This document shows, in pieces, positions 1 to 7,584 of a stretch of DNA of 9,351 bases. The notes below the pieces were generated by a model, which worked only from the letters and a program-made list of their open reading frames with translations, made no database searches and had not been told where the DNA came from. The stretch covers positions 1 through 9,351 of the forward strand of contig JASFRS010000093.1 in assembly GCA_050114795.1 (NCBI GenBank), given 5' to 3'. A program made the position numbers and the translations under genes. Source of the DNA: JASFRS01 sp050114795. Its GTDB lineage: Bacteria; Pseudomonadota; Alphaproteobacteria; Sphingomonadales; CAKZYD01. Every line of letters begins with the position of its first letter. The first letter of the stretch is position 1.

Positions 1-1040
1 AGCTCTGGCGCGCTATCAATAAACATGATGCGCTCGGGGGCGCGGGTGTGATGCTGGATATCTACACCGGTGAAATCCTGGCCATGGCTTCCTTACCAGA
101 TTTTGACCCCAATGCTGTCGCGCGCTCCCCTGTTAAATTCCAGGCTAACCGCGTGACCAAAGACACTTATGAGCTGGGCTCTATCTTTAAGGTATTCACT
201 TTAGCTGGGGCACTCGATCATAAGGTTATCAGTATTAGTGATCGTTTTGATGCCACTAAGCCACTAAAGATCGCGGGATATAGTATCACGGACGATCATC
301 CGCAAAACCGGTGGCTTACAACGCCTGAGGTGTTGCTTCATTCTTCTAATATCGCAAGTGGTCAGATCGCCTTGAAGATGGGTGCTGAAAACCATCGCAG
401 TTTTTTGCAACAATTGGGCCTTCTGGATCCTTTAAGCGTTGAGTTAAATGAAATTTCTTCGCCTCGCTATGCCGGACGTTGGGGCGATGTGAAGACTGTT
501 ACCGCATCTTATGGCCATGGGATCGCTGTTTCCCAGTTACATGCTGCTCAAGCATCTGCCGCAATTTTGAACGGTGGAACCCTTATTCGGGCCACATTGA
601 TTGCTGATGATCCGATCTCAAAGGATGCGCGGTCAACACGTGTTATATCCCCTGAGACCAGTAAGGTGATGAGAGAGTTGTTGCGGCTTGTTGTTTTGAA
701 GGGAACAGGATCAAAAGCAGATGTCCCTGGCTATCGCGTAGGCGGTAAAACAGGTACTGCAGAAAAGCCGTCTGCTCACGGCTATCGTAAAGACGCGAAT
801 ATGGCTTCTTTCCTGGGGTCTTTCCCCATGGATGATCCTCGATATGTAGTGATTGTCACCTTAGATGAGGCCAAAGGAACAAAGGACACTTATGGCTTTG
901 ATGGCGCCGGCTGGGTTTCCGCGCCGGTCGTTAGAAATGTAATTCTGCGCTCAGCTCCCATTTTAGGCGTTGAGCCTTCGGATCGAGATGTGGATATAAC
1001 AGTTGCGCCTTTATTAATGGCCGCAAGTGACAGGCAATAA
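1..1040 (+). CDS. ftsI: Peptidoglycan D,D-transpeptidase FtsI (PBP3), 3' part of gene
   Basis: Class B penicillin-binding protein that cross-links septal peptidoglycan stem peptides in the periplasm, as partner of FtsW in the divisome. The open frame runs in from the left edge: the first whole codon is at 3, and 15 in-frame codons (LWRAINKHDALGGAG) precede the GTG at 48, so that GTG is an internal codon and not the start. About 345 residues are visible. All three transpeptidase motifs are present: SxxK as SIFK (nt 180-191, nucleophile Ser at 180-182), SxN as SSN (nt 342-350) and KTGT (nt 747-758, in GGKTGTAEKP). The DIYTGEILAMASLPDFDPN stretch before SxxK is typical of FtsI. The N-terminal membrane anchor and most of the dimerisation domain, some 200 or more residues judging by usual family length, lie outside the window. 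It ends in TAA just ahead of murE. Family identity is very secure; FtsI rather than another class B PBP rests on the dcw context. Confidence 0.96.
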   Translation, partial: LWRAINKHDALGGAGVMLDIYTGEILAMASLPDFDPNAVARSPVKFQANRVTKDTYELGSIFKVFTLAGALDHKVISISDRFDATKPLKIAGYSITDDHPQNRWLTTPEVLLHSSNIASGQIALKMGAENHRSFLQQLGLLDPLSVELNEISSPRYAGRWGDVKTVTASYGHGIAVSQLHAAQASAAILNGGTLIRATLIADDPISKDARSTRVISPETSKVMRELLRLVVLKGTGSKADVPGYRVGGKTGTAEKPSAHGYRKDANMASFLGSFPMDDPRYVVIVTLDEAKGTKDTYGFDGAGWVSAPVVRNVILRSAPILGVEPSDRDVDITVAPLLMAASDRQ

Positions 1041-1050
1041 CCCATGGGTG

Positions 1051-1070
1051 TGGAGGTAAAAATACCTGCA
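1051..1070 (+). promoter_or_regulatory. murE Shine-Dalgarno inside an inverted repeat
   Basis: GGAGG at 1052-1056 is the only strong ribosome-binding sequence near the murE start. AGGTA (1054-1058) and TACCT (1063-1067) are perfect inverted copies around a four-A loop. After one G-G mismatch, TG (1051-1052) pairs with CA (1069-1070), so the potential stem ends directly before ATG 1071. Folding would hide the GGAGG. Ribosomes stopping at the ftsI TAA (1038-1040) could open it, which would couple murE to ftsI translation. The pairing is seen in the sequence; the regulatory role is inference. If translation starts at 1044, the repeat is merely coding sequence. Confidence 0.4.
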
Positions 1071-2519
1071 ATGACAATGTCTTTGCGAGATTTGGCGGGA
1101 GATATCAATCTGCCGGACCTGCAGGTCGCAGGTCTTGCGGTGGATTCCCGTAAGGTCAAACCAGGCTTTGTCTTTGCCGCGATTCAGGGCGTCAAAAATG
1201 ACGGCACACGCTATATCCCTTCAGCCATTCAAAATGGGGCCTGCGCAATTTTGGTTGAACACGGCGTTGATGTCGGGCCATGCTCTGTACCCGTTATTCC
1301 GCAGTTCAATCTGCGCCGTTTAATTGCTCAGATGGCTGCACGCTTTTTTGATAATGCGCCGGAATATTTGGTCGGAGTGACGGGAACTAATGGAAAGTCT
1401 TCCGTCGTTGATCTGTTCCGCCAAATGGCGACGAGTTGTGGTCATAAGTCAGCCAGCATTGGCACTATTGGTGTCAATGTCGATGGGGAAACGACTTCAT
1501 TCGGCCTGACAACGCCAGGACCCATTGAATTTCACCACATCCTGGCAAATCTTGGGGATCGTGGCGTTACCCATGCGGCCTTTGAAGCGTCAAGCCATGG
1601 GCTTGAGCAATATCGTGTGGATGGCGTCAAAATTAAAGCAGCAGCCTTCACCAACTTAAGTCGAGATCATCTCGATTATCATCATAGCTTGGAGGAATAT
1701 TTATTCGCTAAGCTTCGGTTGTTTGGTGAAATTCTTCCACCTCATGGCATTGCTGTCATTAATGCAGATGATGAATTTGCTCATGAGGTGGAAACACTGT
1801 GCTGGGTCCGTGGCATTGATGTTCTAAGTGTTGGTGAAAAGGGTGAAGACATTCACCTGCTGTCAAGAGAACCTCTGCCGCATGGGCAAAATCTGCACAT
1901 TGGTATTAGTGGGCAGGTTTATGAACTTACTTTGCCATTAATTGGTGATTTCCAAGCTTCTAACGCCTTGGTAGCTGCAGGTTTGCTTTTGTCTTTAGGA
2001 AAAAAGCCGGAAGCTATTGTCGCTGCTCTTGAAAGCCTTGAAGGTGTTCATGGTCGCTTGGAAGATGTTGGTGTCAGTCGTCGTGGTGCGCGGGTGATTA
2101 TTGATTACGCCCATACACCTGATGGCCTGCGTGCGACGTTGGAGGCTTTGAAGCCTCATAATCTGGGCCGGATGCATGTGGTCTTTGGCTGCGGCGGCGA
2201 TCGTGACAAGGGCAAACGGCCTGAAATGGGTGCCATTGCTCAGAAGTTAGCGGACCGAATTTATGTGACTGATGATAATCCGCGCAGCGAGGATGCGGCT
2301 ATGATTCGTGCGCAGATCCTGCATGCAGCCCCCTCAGCTATGGAAATTGGTGATCGCGCGGAAGCCATTACAGCAGCGATTAGTGCAGCAGGTCCCGGTG
2401 ATATTGTTTTGATTGCTGGCAAGGGCCATGAAACAGGGCAGATTATTGGAAATCAAATCCTGCCTTTCTCTGATGTGGAAGTGGCGAAAGCTGCCTTGGA
2501 GCAGGAGGGCGGTATTTGA
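1071..2519 (+). CDS. murE: UDP-MurNAc-L-Ala-D-Glu:meso-2,6-diaminopimelate ligase MurE
   Basis: Cytoplasmic ATP-dependent ligase that adds the third stem residue to UDP-MurNAc-L-Ala-D-Glu. With the start used here it is 482 aa. In order: N-terminal UDP-binding domain (LRDL..., VDSRKVKPGFVFAAIQG); P-loop TGTNGKSS with Lys109 (nt 1380-1403); EASSHGLEQYRVDG substrate segment; NLSRDHLDYH; the probable carbamylated Lys214 in EYLFAKLRLF (nt 1710-1712); C-terminal motif DNPRSE (nt 2274-2291), which marks meso-DAP rather than L-Lys specificity; and GKGHET near residue 450. The start is uncertain. An in-frame ATG at 1044, 3 nt after the ftsI stop, would add MGVEVKIPA but has no clear Shine-Dalgarno sequence. 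I prefer ATG 1071 because family members usually begin only a few residues before the LRDL segment and GGAGG lies at 1052-1056, though 14 nt upstream is long. ATG 1077 is also possible. It overlaps murF by one base. Confidence 0.96.
   Translation: MTMSLRDLAGDINLPDLQVAGLAVDSRKVKPGFVFAAIQGVKNDGTRYIPSAIQNGACAILVEHGVDVGPCSVPVIPQFNLRRLIAQMAARFFDNAPEYLVGVTGTNGKSSVVDLFRQMATSCGHKSASIGTIGVNVDGETTSFGLTTPGPIEFHHILANLGDRGVTHAAFEASSHGLEQYRVDGVKIKAAAFTNLSRDHLDYHHSLEEYLFAKLRLFGEILPPHGIAVINADDEFAHEVETLCWVRGIDVLSVGEKGEDIHLLSREPLPHGQNLHIGISGQVYELTLPLIGDFQASNALVAAGLLLSLGKKPEAIVAALESLEGVHGRLEDVGVSRRGARVIIDYAHTPDGLRATLEALKPHNLGRMHVVFGCGGDRDKGKRPEMGAIAQKLADRIYVTDDNPRSEDAAMIRAQILHAAPSAMEIGDRAEAITAAISAAGPGDIVLIAGKGHETGQIIGNQILPFSDVEVAKAALEQEGGI
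2503..2508 (+). promoter_or_regulatory. murF ribosome binding site
   Basis: AGGAGG within the last codons of murE, 10 nt before ATG 2519. It fixes the murF start at the ATG of the TGATG stop/start overlap and not at the in-frame TTG at 2516. Confidence 0.75.
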
Positions 2520-3985
2520 TGAGCCTTGCAAAGACCTTCACTCCCAATGCAGATTTGTTGCCTTTGTGGAACGCAGAAAATGCAGCGCGTGCGGTTGGCG
2601 GCGTTAATACTGCCCCATGGCAAGCCTTTGGCATTGCTATTGATAATCGCGAAGTTCACCCAGGCGATTTATTTGTTGCTTTGAAAGGTGAGCGTCATGA
2701 TGCCCATAAATTCGTTGGCAAGGCATTTGAAGCTGGTGCTTATGCGGCGCTTGTCGCGGAAGATGCGGAATTGCCTGACGTTGATGGGCCTTTGTTAAAA
2801 GTCGCTGACACGCAAAAGGCTTTAATCGCATTAGGTCAGGCTGCACGGGTGCGCTCCAAAGCGAAAATCATTGGTGTGACGGGAAGTGTCGGCAAGACTG
2901 GGACAAAAGACGCACTGTATCAATGTTTCTCCCGCATGGGGGCCGCACATGTCAGCGTAAAGTCCTTTAACAATGAAATCGGTGTGCCTTTGACTTTGGC
3001 GCGCATGGTTGACTGGGCTGACTATGGCATCTTTGAAATGGGCATGAACCATGCTGGGGAGTTGATCGATCTGTCAGCGCAAGTTCGCCCCCATGTGGCC
3101 TTGATTACAACCGTTGAAAGCGCCCATGCTGCTCATTTCGAAAGTGAAGAAGCCATTGCTAATGCCAAGGCCGAAATATTCTCCGGTCTGGAAAGTGGCG
3201 GCACTGCAATCTTGAACCGGGATAATCGGCATTTTGATCGCTTGGTTCGTGCTGCCAAAGATGCAGGCGTGGAGAATATCCTAAGTTTTGGCTTTCATGA
3301 ACAAGCGGATGTGCGCCCTTTGAATGTGGCCATGCATGCGGATTTAAGCTGCATTGCCGCTGATATTTGTGGTGAACGGCTCATATATAAAGTCGGTATC
3401 GCTGGACAGCACTGGGTCCTGAATTCTCTGGGTGTTTTGGCCACGGTCCATGCTGCAGGTGGGGATCTAGGCTTAGCAGGTTTAGCGCTTGGAGAACTTA
3501 CGCCTTTACCCGGGCGTGGTCGTCGCCTGACGATTGATGTGAGAGGCGGTAATGCGCTTCTCATTGATGAAGCTTATAACGCAAATCCAGCGTCTATGCG
3601 CGCGGCTTTAGCGGCCATGGCTGTTGTGCCTGTTGAAAAGCCAGGCAAGCGTATCGCTGTATTGGCTGACATGCTGGAACTTGGCGATGATGCTGACCGC
3701 TTACATGCAGAGCTGGCAGAGCCACTTTTAAAGGCTGAAATTTCACACCTTGTACTTAAAGGCGCGCATTGGTCTGGTTTGATGGGCCGGTTGTCGAAAG
3801 AAATGGCTGTTTTCCATGTGCAGGATGATGAAGACCTGCTTGCTCATGCGGCAAAGCATTTTGGGCCTAATGACGTGATCCTTGCCAAGGGCTCCAATGC
3901 TCTCGGCTTGGGCCGTTTTGTTGAGCGTCTGTTGGAAGGCGCGCATCTTAAAAACCACCCACGCAAAATGATGGGGGAAAACTAA
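2519..3985 (+). CDS. murF: UDP-MurNAc-tripeptide:D-Ala-D-Ala ligase MurF
   Basis: Cytoplasmic ATP-dependent ligase that adds the D-Ala-D-Ala dipeptide to UDP-MurNAc-tripeptide, completing the soluble pentapeptide precursor. At 488 aa it is somewhat longer than the roughly 450 aa of the E. coli protein. In order: N-terminal UDP-binding domain with DNREVHPGDLFVALKGERHD; P-loop GSVGKT (nt 2882-2899, Lys126); FEMGMNHAGEL; TTVESAHAAHFES; NRDNRHFDRL; HWVLNSLGVLA; the MurF hallmark DEAYNANPASM (from nt 3566, Asp350); LADMLELGD; and KGSNALGL near the C-terminus. The ATG at 2519 shares its A with the murE TGA stop and has AGGAGG 10 nt upstream, so the start is well supported. murE stop and murF start in direct contact suggest translational coupling. 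The stop is 2 nt before the mraY start. No truncation or missing key residue is seen. Confidence 0.97.
   Translation: MSLAKTFTPNADLLPLWNAENAARAVGGVNTAPWQAFGIAIDNREVHPGDLFVALKGERHDAHKFVGKAFEAGAYAALVAEDAELPDVDGPLLKVADTQKALIALGQAARVRSKAKIIGVTGSVGKTGTKDALYQCFSRMGAAHVSVKSFNNEIGVPLTLARMVDWADYGIFEMGMNHAGELIDLSAQVRPHVALITTVESAHAAHFESEEAIANAKAEIFSGLESGGTAILNRDNRHFDRLVRAAKDAGVENILSFGFHEQADVRPLNVAMHADLSCIAADICGERLIYKVGIAGQHWVLNSLGVLATVHAAGGDLGLAGLALGELTPLPGRGRRLTIDVRGGNALLIDEAYNANPASMRAALAAMAVVPVEKPGKRIAVLADMLELGDDADRLHAELAEPLLKAEISHLVLKGAHWSGLMGRLSKEMAVFHVQDDEDLLAHAAKHFGPNDVILAKGSNALGLGRFVERLLEGAHLKNHPRKMMGEN
3973..3977 (+). promoter_or_regulatory. mraY ribosome binding site (G-run)
   Basis: Five consecutive G followed by A in the end of murF, about 10 nt before the GTG at 3988. 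It is a G-rich match to the Shine-Dalgarno core and less canonical than the GGAGG sites of the neighbours, but it supports the GTG start. Confidence 0.5.
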
Positions 3986-3987
3986 TC

Positions 3988-5064
3988 GTGTTGTATCATT
4001 TCCTGGTTCCCTTCGCTGACGACTTTGTAATCTTAAACGTTTTTCGCTATCTGACGTTCCGGACCATTGGCGCTGTCGTGACGGCTCTGATTTTAAGTTT
4101 CATCTTTGGCCCGAAAATTATTCGCTGGTTGAAGGCTAAACAGCGTCATGGCCAGCCCATTCGTGAAGACGGTCCAGCGCATCATGTGGTTGAAAAAGCG
4201 GGTACGCCAACAATGGGTGGGGCGTTAATATTATTAGCGCTGTTCGCCTCTGTCTTGCTATGGGCGGATTTAAGCAGCGTCTATATCTGGGCTTGCCTGT
4301 TGGTGACCGGCGGCTTTGGCGCCATAGGGTTTATTGATGATTATCGTAAAGTCACAAAATCATCGCATGAGGGACTTAGCGGCCGTATTCGCCTTGCGCT
4401 TGAATTCCTGATCGCTGGTGCAGCGACAGCGATGATCGTCTCCGTTTCCAATAACAATCTTCATCTGCCGTTTTTCAAGGACTTAGTCCTAGATCTGGGT
4501 GTCTTTTATTTGGTCTTTGGTGCTTTCATTATTTCCGGTGCGGCTAATTCGGTGAATTTAACTGATGGGCTGGACGGGCTTGCAATCATGCCGGTGATTA
4601 TTGCCGCCGCTGCATTTGCCTTGATCGCCTATCTGGTCGGCAATGCTGTATTTGCGGACTATCTGGCTATTCCGGGGGTTAAGGGTGCTGGTGAGTTAAC
4701 GGTTTTCTGTGGGGCCATTATTGGTGCTGGGCTGGGTTTCCTATGGTTTAACGCGCCGCCTGCCATGGTGTTTATGGGGGATACAGGATCCTTGTCTTTA
4801 GGGGGCGCTTTGGGAACCGTTGCAGTTGTCACAAGGCATGAAATCGTTCTTGGTATTATTGGCGGTCTATTTGTTCTGGAAACTGTGTCCGTCATCGTGC
4901 AGGTGTTGTCATTCAAATTGACAGGCAAGCGCGTGTTTCGTATGGCGCCAATCCATCATCATTTTGAGCATATGGGTTGGAAAGAGCCCACAATCGTTAT
5001 TCGTTTTTGGATCATCGCTGTGATTTTGGCGCTGGTTGGCTTAGCAACATTGAAGCTGAGGTAG
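3988..5064 (+). CDS. mraY: Phospho-N-acetylmuramoyl-pentapeptide transferase MraY
   Basis: Integral inner-membrane enzyme that transfers phospho-MurNAc-pentapeptide from the UDP precursor to undecaprenyl phosphate, forming lipid I on the cytoplasmic face. It is 358 aa, the usual family length, with about ten hydrophobic membrane segments. Active-site signatures are all present: GTPTMGG after the first cytoplasmic loop; the Asp pair in GFIDDYRK (nt 4336-4341, Asp117-Asp118); NLTDGLDGLA (nt 4555 onward); FMGDTGSLSLGG with Asp265 (nt 4780-4782); and the His triad in MAPIHHHFE (nt 4954-4962). It ends in GLATLKLR, very like the E. coli C-terminus. The start is GTG, the only non-ATG start among the complete genes here, and is chosen because the resulting MLYHFL...NVFRYLTFRT N-terminus matches the family and a G-rich ribosome site precedes it. 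It sits 2 nt after murF and 4 nt before murD. Confidence 0.98.
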   Translation: MLYHFLVPFADDFVILNVFRYLTFRTIGAVVTALILSFIFGPKIIRWLKAKQRHGQPIREDGPAHHVVEKAGTPTMGGALILLALFASVLLWADLSSVYIWACLLVTGGFGAIGFIDDYRKVTKSSHEGLSGRIRLALEFLIAGAATAMIVSVSNNNLHLPFFKDLVLDLGVFYLVFGAFIISGAANSVNLTDGLDGLAIMPVIIAAAAFALIAYLVGNAVFADYLAIPGVKGAGELTVFCGAIIGAGLGFLWFNAPPAMVFMGDTGSLSLGGALGTVAVVTRHEIVLGIIGGLFVLETVSVIVQVLSFKLTGKRVFRMAPIHHHFEHMGWKEPTIVIRFWIIAVILALVGLATLKLR

Positions 5065-5068
5065 GCCG

Positions 5069-6442
5069 ATGATCCCCACACCTGCATTTAAAAATAAATC
5101 AATCGCCATCTTAGGATTGGGGCGCACTGGCATGGCTTGTGCTCATGCATTGGCTCATGCTGGTGCGGATGTGGTTTTGTGGGACGATAATGAGGTGCAT
5201 CGTAAAGAAGCAGAACAGGCGGGTTTTAAGGTCACTGATTTTGCGCATATGGCATGGGACGGTGTTGATGCCCTTGTACCATCACCCGGCATTCCTGCTA
5301 CTTTTCCAAAGCCTCATGAAATGATCGAGAAGGCCCGCAGTGCTAATGTCCCGGTCTTTGGTGATCTGGAGATTTTCGCCCGTTCGCGTCAGGCTTTACC
5401 ACCACATCATCTGGCAGTTGTTACGGGTACGAATGGAAAGTCCACAACGACGGCGCTTTTGGCGCATGTCCTGGCCCATGCGGGCAAGCCTACAGCGATG
5501 GGCGGAAATATCGGTGCGGCCATGTTGGGGCTGGAGCCATTGCCGCAAGACGGTGTCTATGTGGTTGAGGCATCCTCCTTCCAGTTAGAGCAAAGCATTA
5601 GCTTATCCGCGGACATAGCGATATTGCTGAATATCGCGCCGGATCACCTGGATCGCCATGGAAATTTTGAAAATTATATCGCTGCAAAAAAACATCTGTT
5701 CGACATGCAGCGGCCCGAACAGGTGGCGATCATTGCCGTAGATGATGAGCCCAGTCGGACAATTGCGGATCAGGTGCGTGCCAAGCTCATCCCTGTTTCC
5801 TCACAGCGTCCGGTCCCGCATGGTATTTATGTCCAGGGCGGCGTGTTGATTGATAATTTGACTAATGAGCATCACGCTATTGACCTGCAATCAAACTGGC
5901 CTTCGCTACAAGGTCCGCATAATGCGCAGAATGTCGCTGCGGTTACGGCCGCTGCTCGTGTACTTGGACTGAGCCGTGAAGCGATTGTTGATGGCCTGCG
6001 CAGTTATCAGGCTTTGTCGCATCGCATGGAACCGTTCGGTGAAATTAAAGGTGTGCCATTTATCAATGATAGCAAGGCAACCAATGCGGACTCAGCAGCT
6101 CGCGCTGTCAGCTCTTTTGAGCGTGTGAACTGGATCATGGGTGGTATTGCAAAAACCAAGGATCTAGGCCCTATGGAAGCTGTTTTGCCACATGTGTCAA
6201 AGGCTTATCTCATCGGGGAAGCTCAGGATTTATATGCCCAATTGTTTGAAGGGCGGATTGCATTTGACAAATTTGGCAGTCTGGAAGCCGCAACACGTCA
6301 GGCTTTTGAAGATGCGCAGGAAACTGGCGGAGTTGTCTTGTTGTCTCCGGCTTGCGCATCCCAGGATCAATATAAGGACTTTGCCGCGCGAGGTGAGGAT
6401 TTCCGTCGGATATTCACAGCAATGAAAGGGGAGGCTGCATGA
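5069..6442 (+). CDS. murD: UDP-MurNAc-L-alanine:D-glutamate ligase MurD
   Basis: Cytoplasmic ATP-dependent ligase that adds D-Glu to UDP-MurNAc-L-Ala, the second stem-peptide step. It is 457 aa. In order: N-terminal Rossmann-like UDP-binding domain (AILGLGRTGMACAHAL, residues about 13-28); SPGIP segment; P-loop GTNGKST (nt 5426-5446, residues 120-126); EASSFQLE, the MurD version of the substrate segment; NIAPDHLDRHGNFENY followed by the likely carbamylated Lys207 in AAKKHLF (nt 5687-5689); NDSKATNADSA from residue 333; GGIAK; and the C-terminal hallmark LLSPACASQDQYKDF with RGEDFRRI. The ATG is 4 nt after the mraY stop, with TGAGG about 7 nt upstream, overlapping the mraY end. It overlaps ftsW by ATGA. 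The EASSFQLE and SPACAS motifs separate it from MurC, MurE and MurF. Confidence 0.97.
   Translation: MIPTPAFKNKSIAILGLGRTGMACAHALAHAGADVVLWDDNEVHRKEAEQAGFKVTDFAHMAWDGVDALVPSPGIPATFPKPHEMIEKARSANVPVFGDLEIFARSRQALPPHHLAVVTGTNGKSTTTALLAHVLAHAGKPTAMGGNIGAAMLGLEPLPQDGVYVVEASSFQLEQSISLSADIAILLNIAPDHLDRHGNFENYIAAKKHLFDMQRPEQVAIIAVDDEPSRTIADQVRAKLIPVSSQRPVPHGIYVQGGVLIDNLTNEHHAIDLQSNWPSLQGPHNAQNVAAVTAAARVLGLSREAIVDGLRSYQALSHRMEPFGEIKGVPFINDSKATNADSAARAVSSFERVNWIMGGIAKTKDLGPMEAVLPHVSKAYLIGEAQDLYAQLFEGRIAFDKFGSLEAATRQAFEDAQETGGVVLLSPACASQDQYKDFAARGEDFRRIFTAMKGEAA
6430..6434 (+). promoter_or_regulatory. ftsW ribosome binding site
   Basis: GGAGG, part of GGGGAGG, in the last codons of murD. It lies only 4 nt before ATG 6439, which is close, but it supports that start and coupled translation through the ATGA overlap. 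Confidence 0.65.
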
Positions 6443-7584
6443 TCCCCTTTGCCCGCACCGATAATAGTGTTTTATCCCGCTGGTGGTGGACTGTGGACCG
6501 CTGGACTTTGGCCGCTGTGCCGCTGCTTGCCTTAGCAGGCCTCCTTGTTGCTGCAAGCGCGAGCCTGCCCACGGCTGAACGCCTGGGGCAGGGGCCATTT
6601 TATTTTGTCAGCCGCCAATCCATTTTTGCAGTCATCGGTTTAAGTGGGGCCTTGCTGTTATCTTTATTTGAAAAAGAACAGATCAAACGCATCGCGTTAT
6701 TCTTGCTGATCGGCTCTTATCTTTTGGTTCTTGCTACGTTGGTCTTTGGGCCGGAACGTCAAGGAGCTGCGCGTTGGTTGTCCATCGCGGGTTTTAGCCT
6801 GCAACCCTCAGAGTTTCTAAAACCGACCATGGCGGTGACGACGGCCTGGATATTGTCTGCGCGTTATCAATATGGCGAAACAAAAGCATTCCGTAATGCG
6901 GCTTTGCTGCTTGTGGTTTGCCTTATCCCCTTGGCGATGCAACCCGATATTGGGCAATCCTTTTTAATTGCTTCGGTCTGGTCTGTTCAGCTTTTCCTGG
7001 CCGGTGCGCCCTTGATGTGGTTTGTGGGCTTGGCAGTGCTGGGCATTGTTGCTTTAAGCGTCGCATATAATGTGCTGCCTTATGTCGCCCATCGCATCCA
7101 GATTTTTATTGATCCAACATCGGGTGATGCATTCCAGCTTAAAATGTCTTTGGCGGCATTTCGCAATGGCGGTTTATTTGGCACTGGCCCTTCCGGTGGT
7201 GAAGTCAAACGCGTACTGCCAGATGCTTATGCGGATTATATCTTCGCTGTCGTGGGTGAAGAATTTGGCCTTGTCGCGGCCCTGCTGTTGATCGGAATTT
7301 TCCTAACGATTGTAGTGCGCTCTTTTGCTCGCTTGCTGCAGGAAGAAGATCCATTTTCATTCCTGGCTGTCGCTGGTATGACGACGCAATTCGGCTTGCA
7401 GGCGTTCATAAATATGGCGGTGAATTTGGGCCTAATGCCGCCTAAAGGCATGACCTTGCCTTTTGTTTCTTATGGTGGGTCATCGATGCTTGGGCTGTGT
7501 GTCTTAATGGGTTTCATTTTGGCCTTGTCGCGCCGCAACAGATTTTTGCAGGGCGCGCAATTTGGCAATTGGAGGCGGTTTTAA
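6439..7584 (+). CDS. ftsW: Septal peptidoglycan glycosyltransferase FtsW (SEDS family)
   Basis: Polytopic inner-membrane SEDS protein that polymerises lipid II into glycan strands at the septum, working with the FtsI transpeptidase encoded at the left of this window. It is 381 aa, with a short cytoplasmic N-terminus (RTDNSVLSRWWWTVDRW) and about ten membrane segments, the first near residues 22-43. Family motifs seen: RWLSIAGFSLQPSEFLKP; QPDIGQSFLI; HRIQIFIDPTSGDAFQ; the large periplasmic-loop region FGTGPSGGEVKRVLPDAYADYIFAVVGEE, whose Asp266 (nt 7234-7236) aligns from memory with the proposed catalytic Asp of FtsW/RodA; and the C-terminal signature LMPPKGMTLPFVSYGGSS. The start ATG overlaps the murD stop as ATGA, and its last base is shared with the murG start. 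FtsW is preferred over RodA because of the dcw position between murD and murG. Confidence 0.97.
   Translation: MIPFARTDNSVLSRWWWTVDRWTLAAVPLLALAGLLVAASASLPTAERLGQGPFYFVSRQSIFAVIGLSGALLLSLFEKEQIKRIALFLLIGSYLLVLATLVFGPERQGAARWLSIAGFSLQPSEFLKPTMAVTTAWILSARYQYGETKAFRNAALLLVVCLIPLAMQPDIGQSFLIASVWSVQLFLAGAPLMWFVGLAVLGIVALSVAYNVLPYVAHRIQIFIDPTSGDAFQLKMSLAAFRNGGLFGTGPSGGEVKRVLPDAYADYIFAVVGEEFGLVAALLLIGIFLTIVVRSFARLLQEEDPFSFLAVAGMTTQFGLQAFINMAVNLGLMPPKGMTLPFVSYGGSSMLGLCVLMGFILALSRRNRFLQGAQFGNWRRF
7571..7575 (+). promoter_or_regulatory. murG ribosome binding site
   Basis: GGAGG in the end of ftsW, 8 nt before ATG 7584. This optimal spacing fixes the murG start. The in-frame GTG at 7497 would add 29 residues read from a second frame of ftsW and is not supported. 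Confidence 0.8.

Noticed and set aside
48..1040. ftsI beginning at GTG 48
   Set aside because: The frame is open to the left edge with FtsI-like residues before 48, and the membrane anchor and dimerisation domain are absent, so the gene is cut by the window rather than starting there.
890..1159. Minus-strand open frame across the ftsI/murE junction, considered as an antisense gene
   Set aside because: No recognisable motif or convincing ribosome site; it is explained as a shadow of ftsI and murE.
2516..2521. TTG at 2516 as the murF start
   Set aside because: ATG at 2519 is next in frame, overlaps the murE stop as TGATG, and has AGGAGG at a workable distance.
6230..6598. Minus-strand open frame of 122 codons across the murD/ftsW junction
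   Set aside because: It lies wholly antisense to two strongly supported genes, shows no recognisable domain and has a low-complexity composition typical of a shadow frame.
7497..7583. N-terminal extension of murG from GTG 7497
   Set aside because: It would overlap ftsW by 88 nt and add residues unlike MurG. The ATG at 7584 has GGAGG at ideal spacing and puts the Gly-rich loop at the usual place near the N-terminus.
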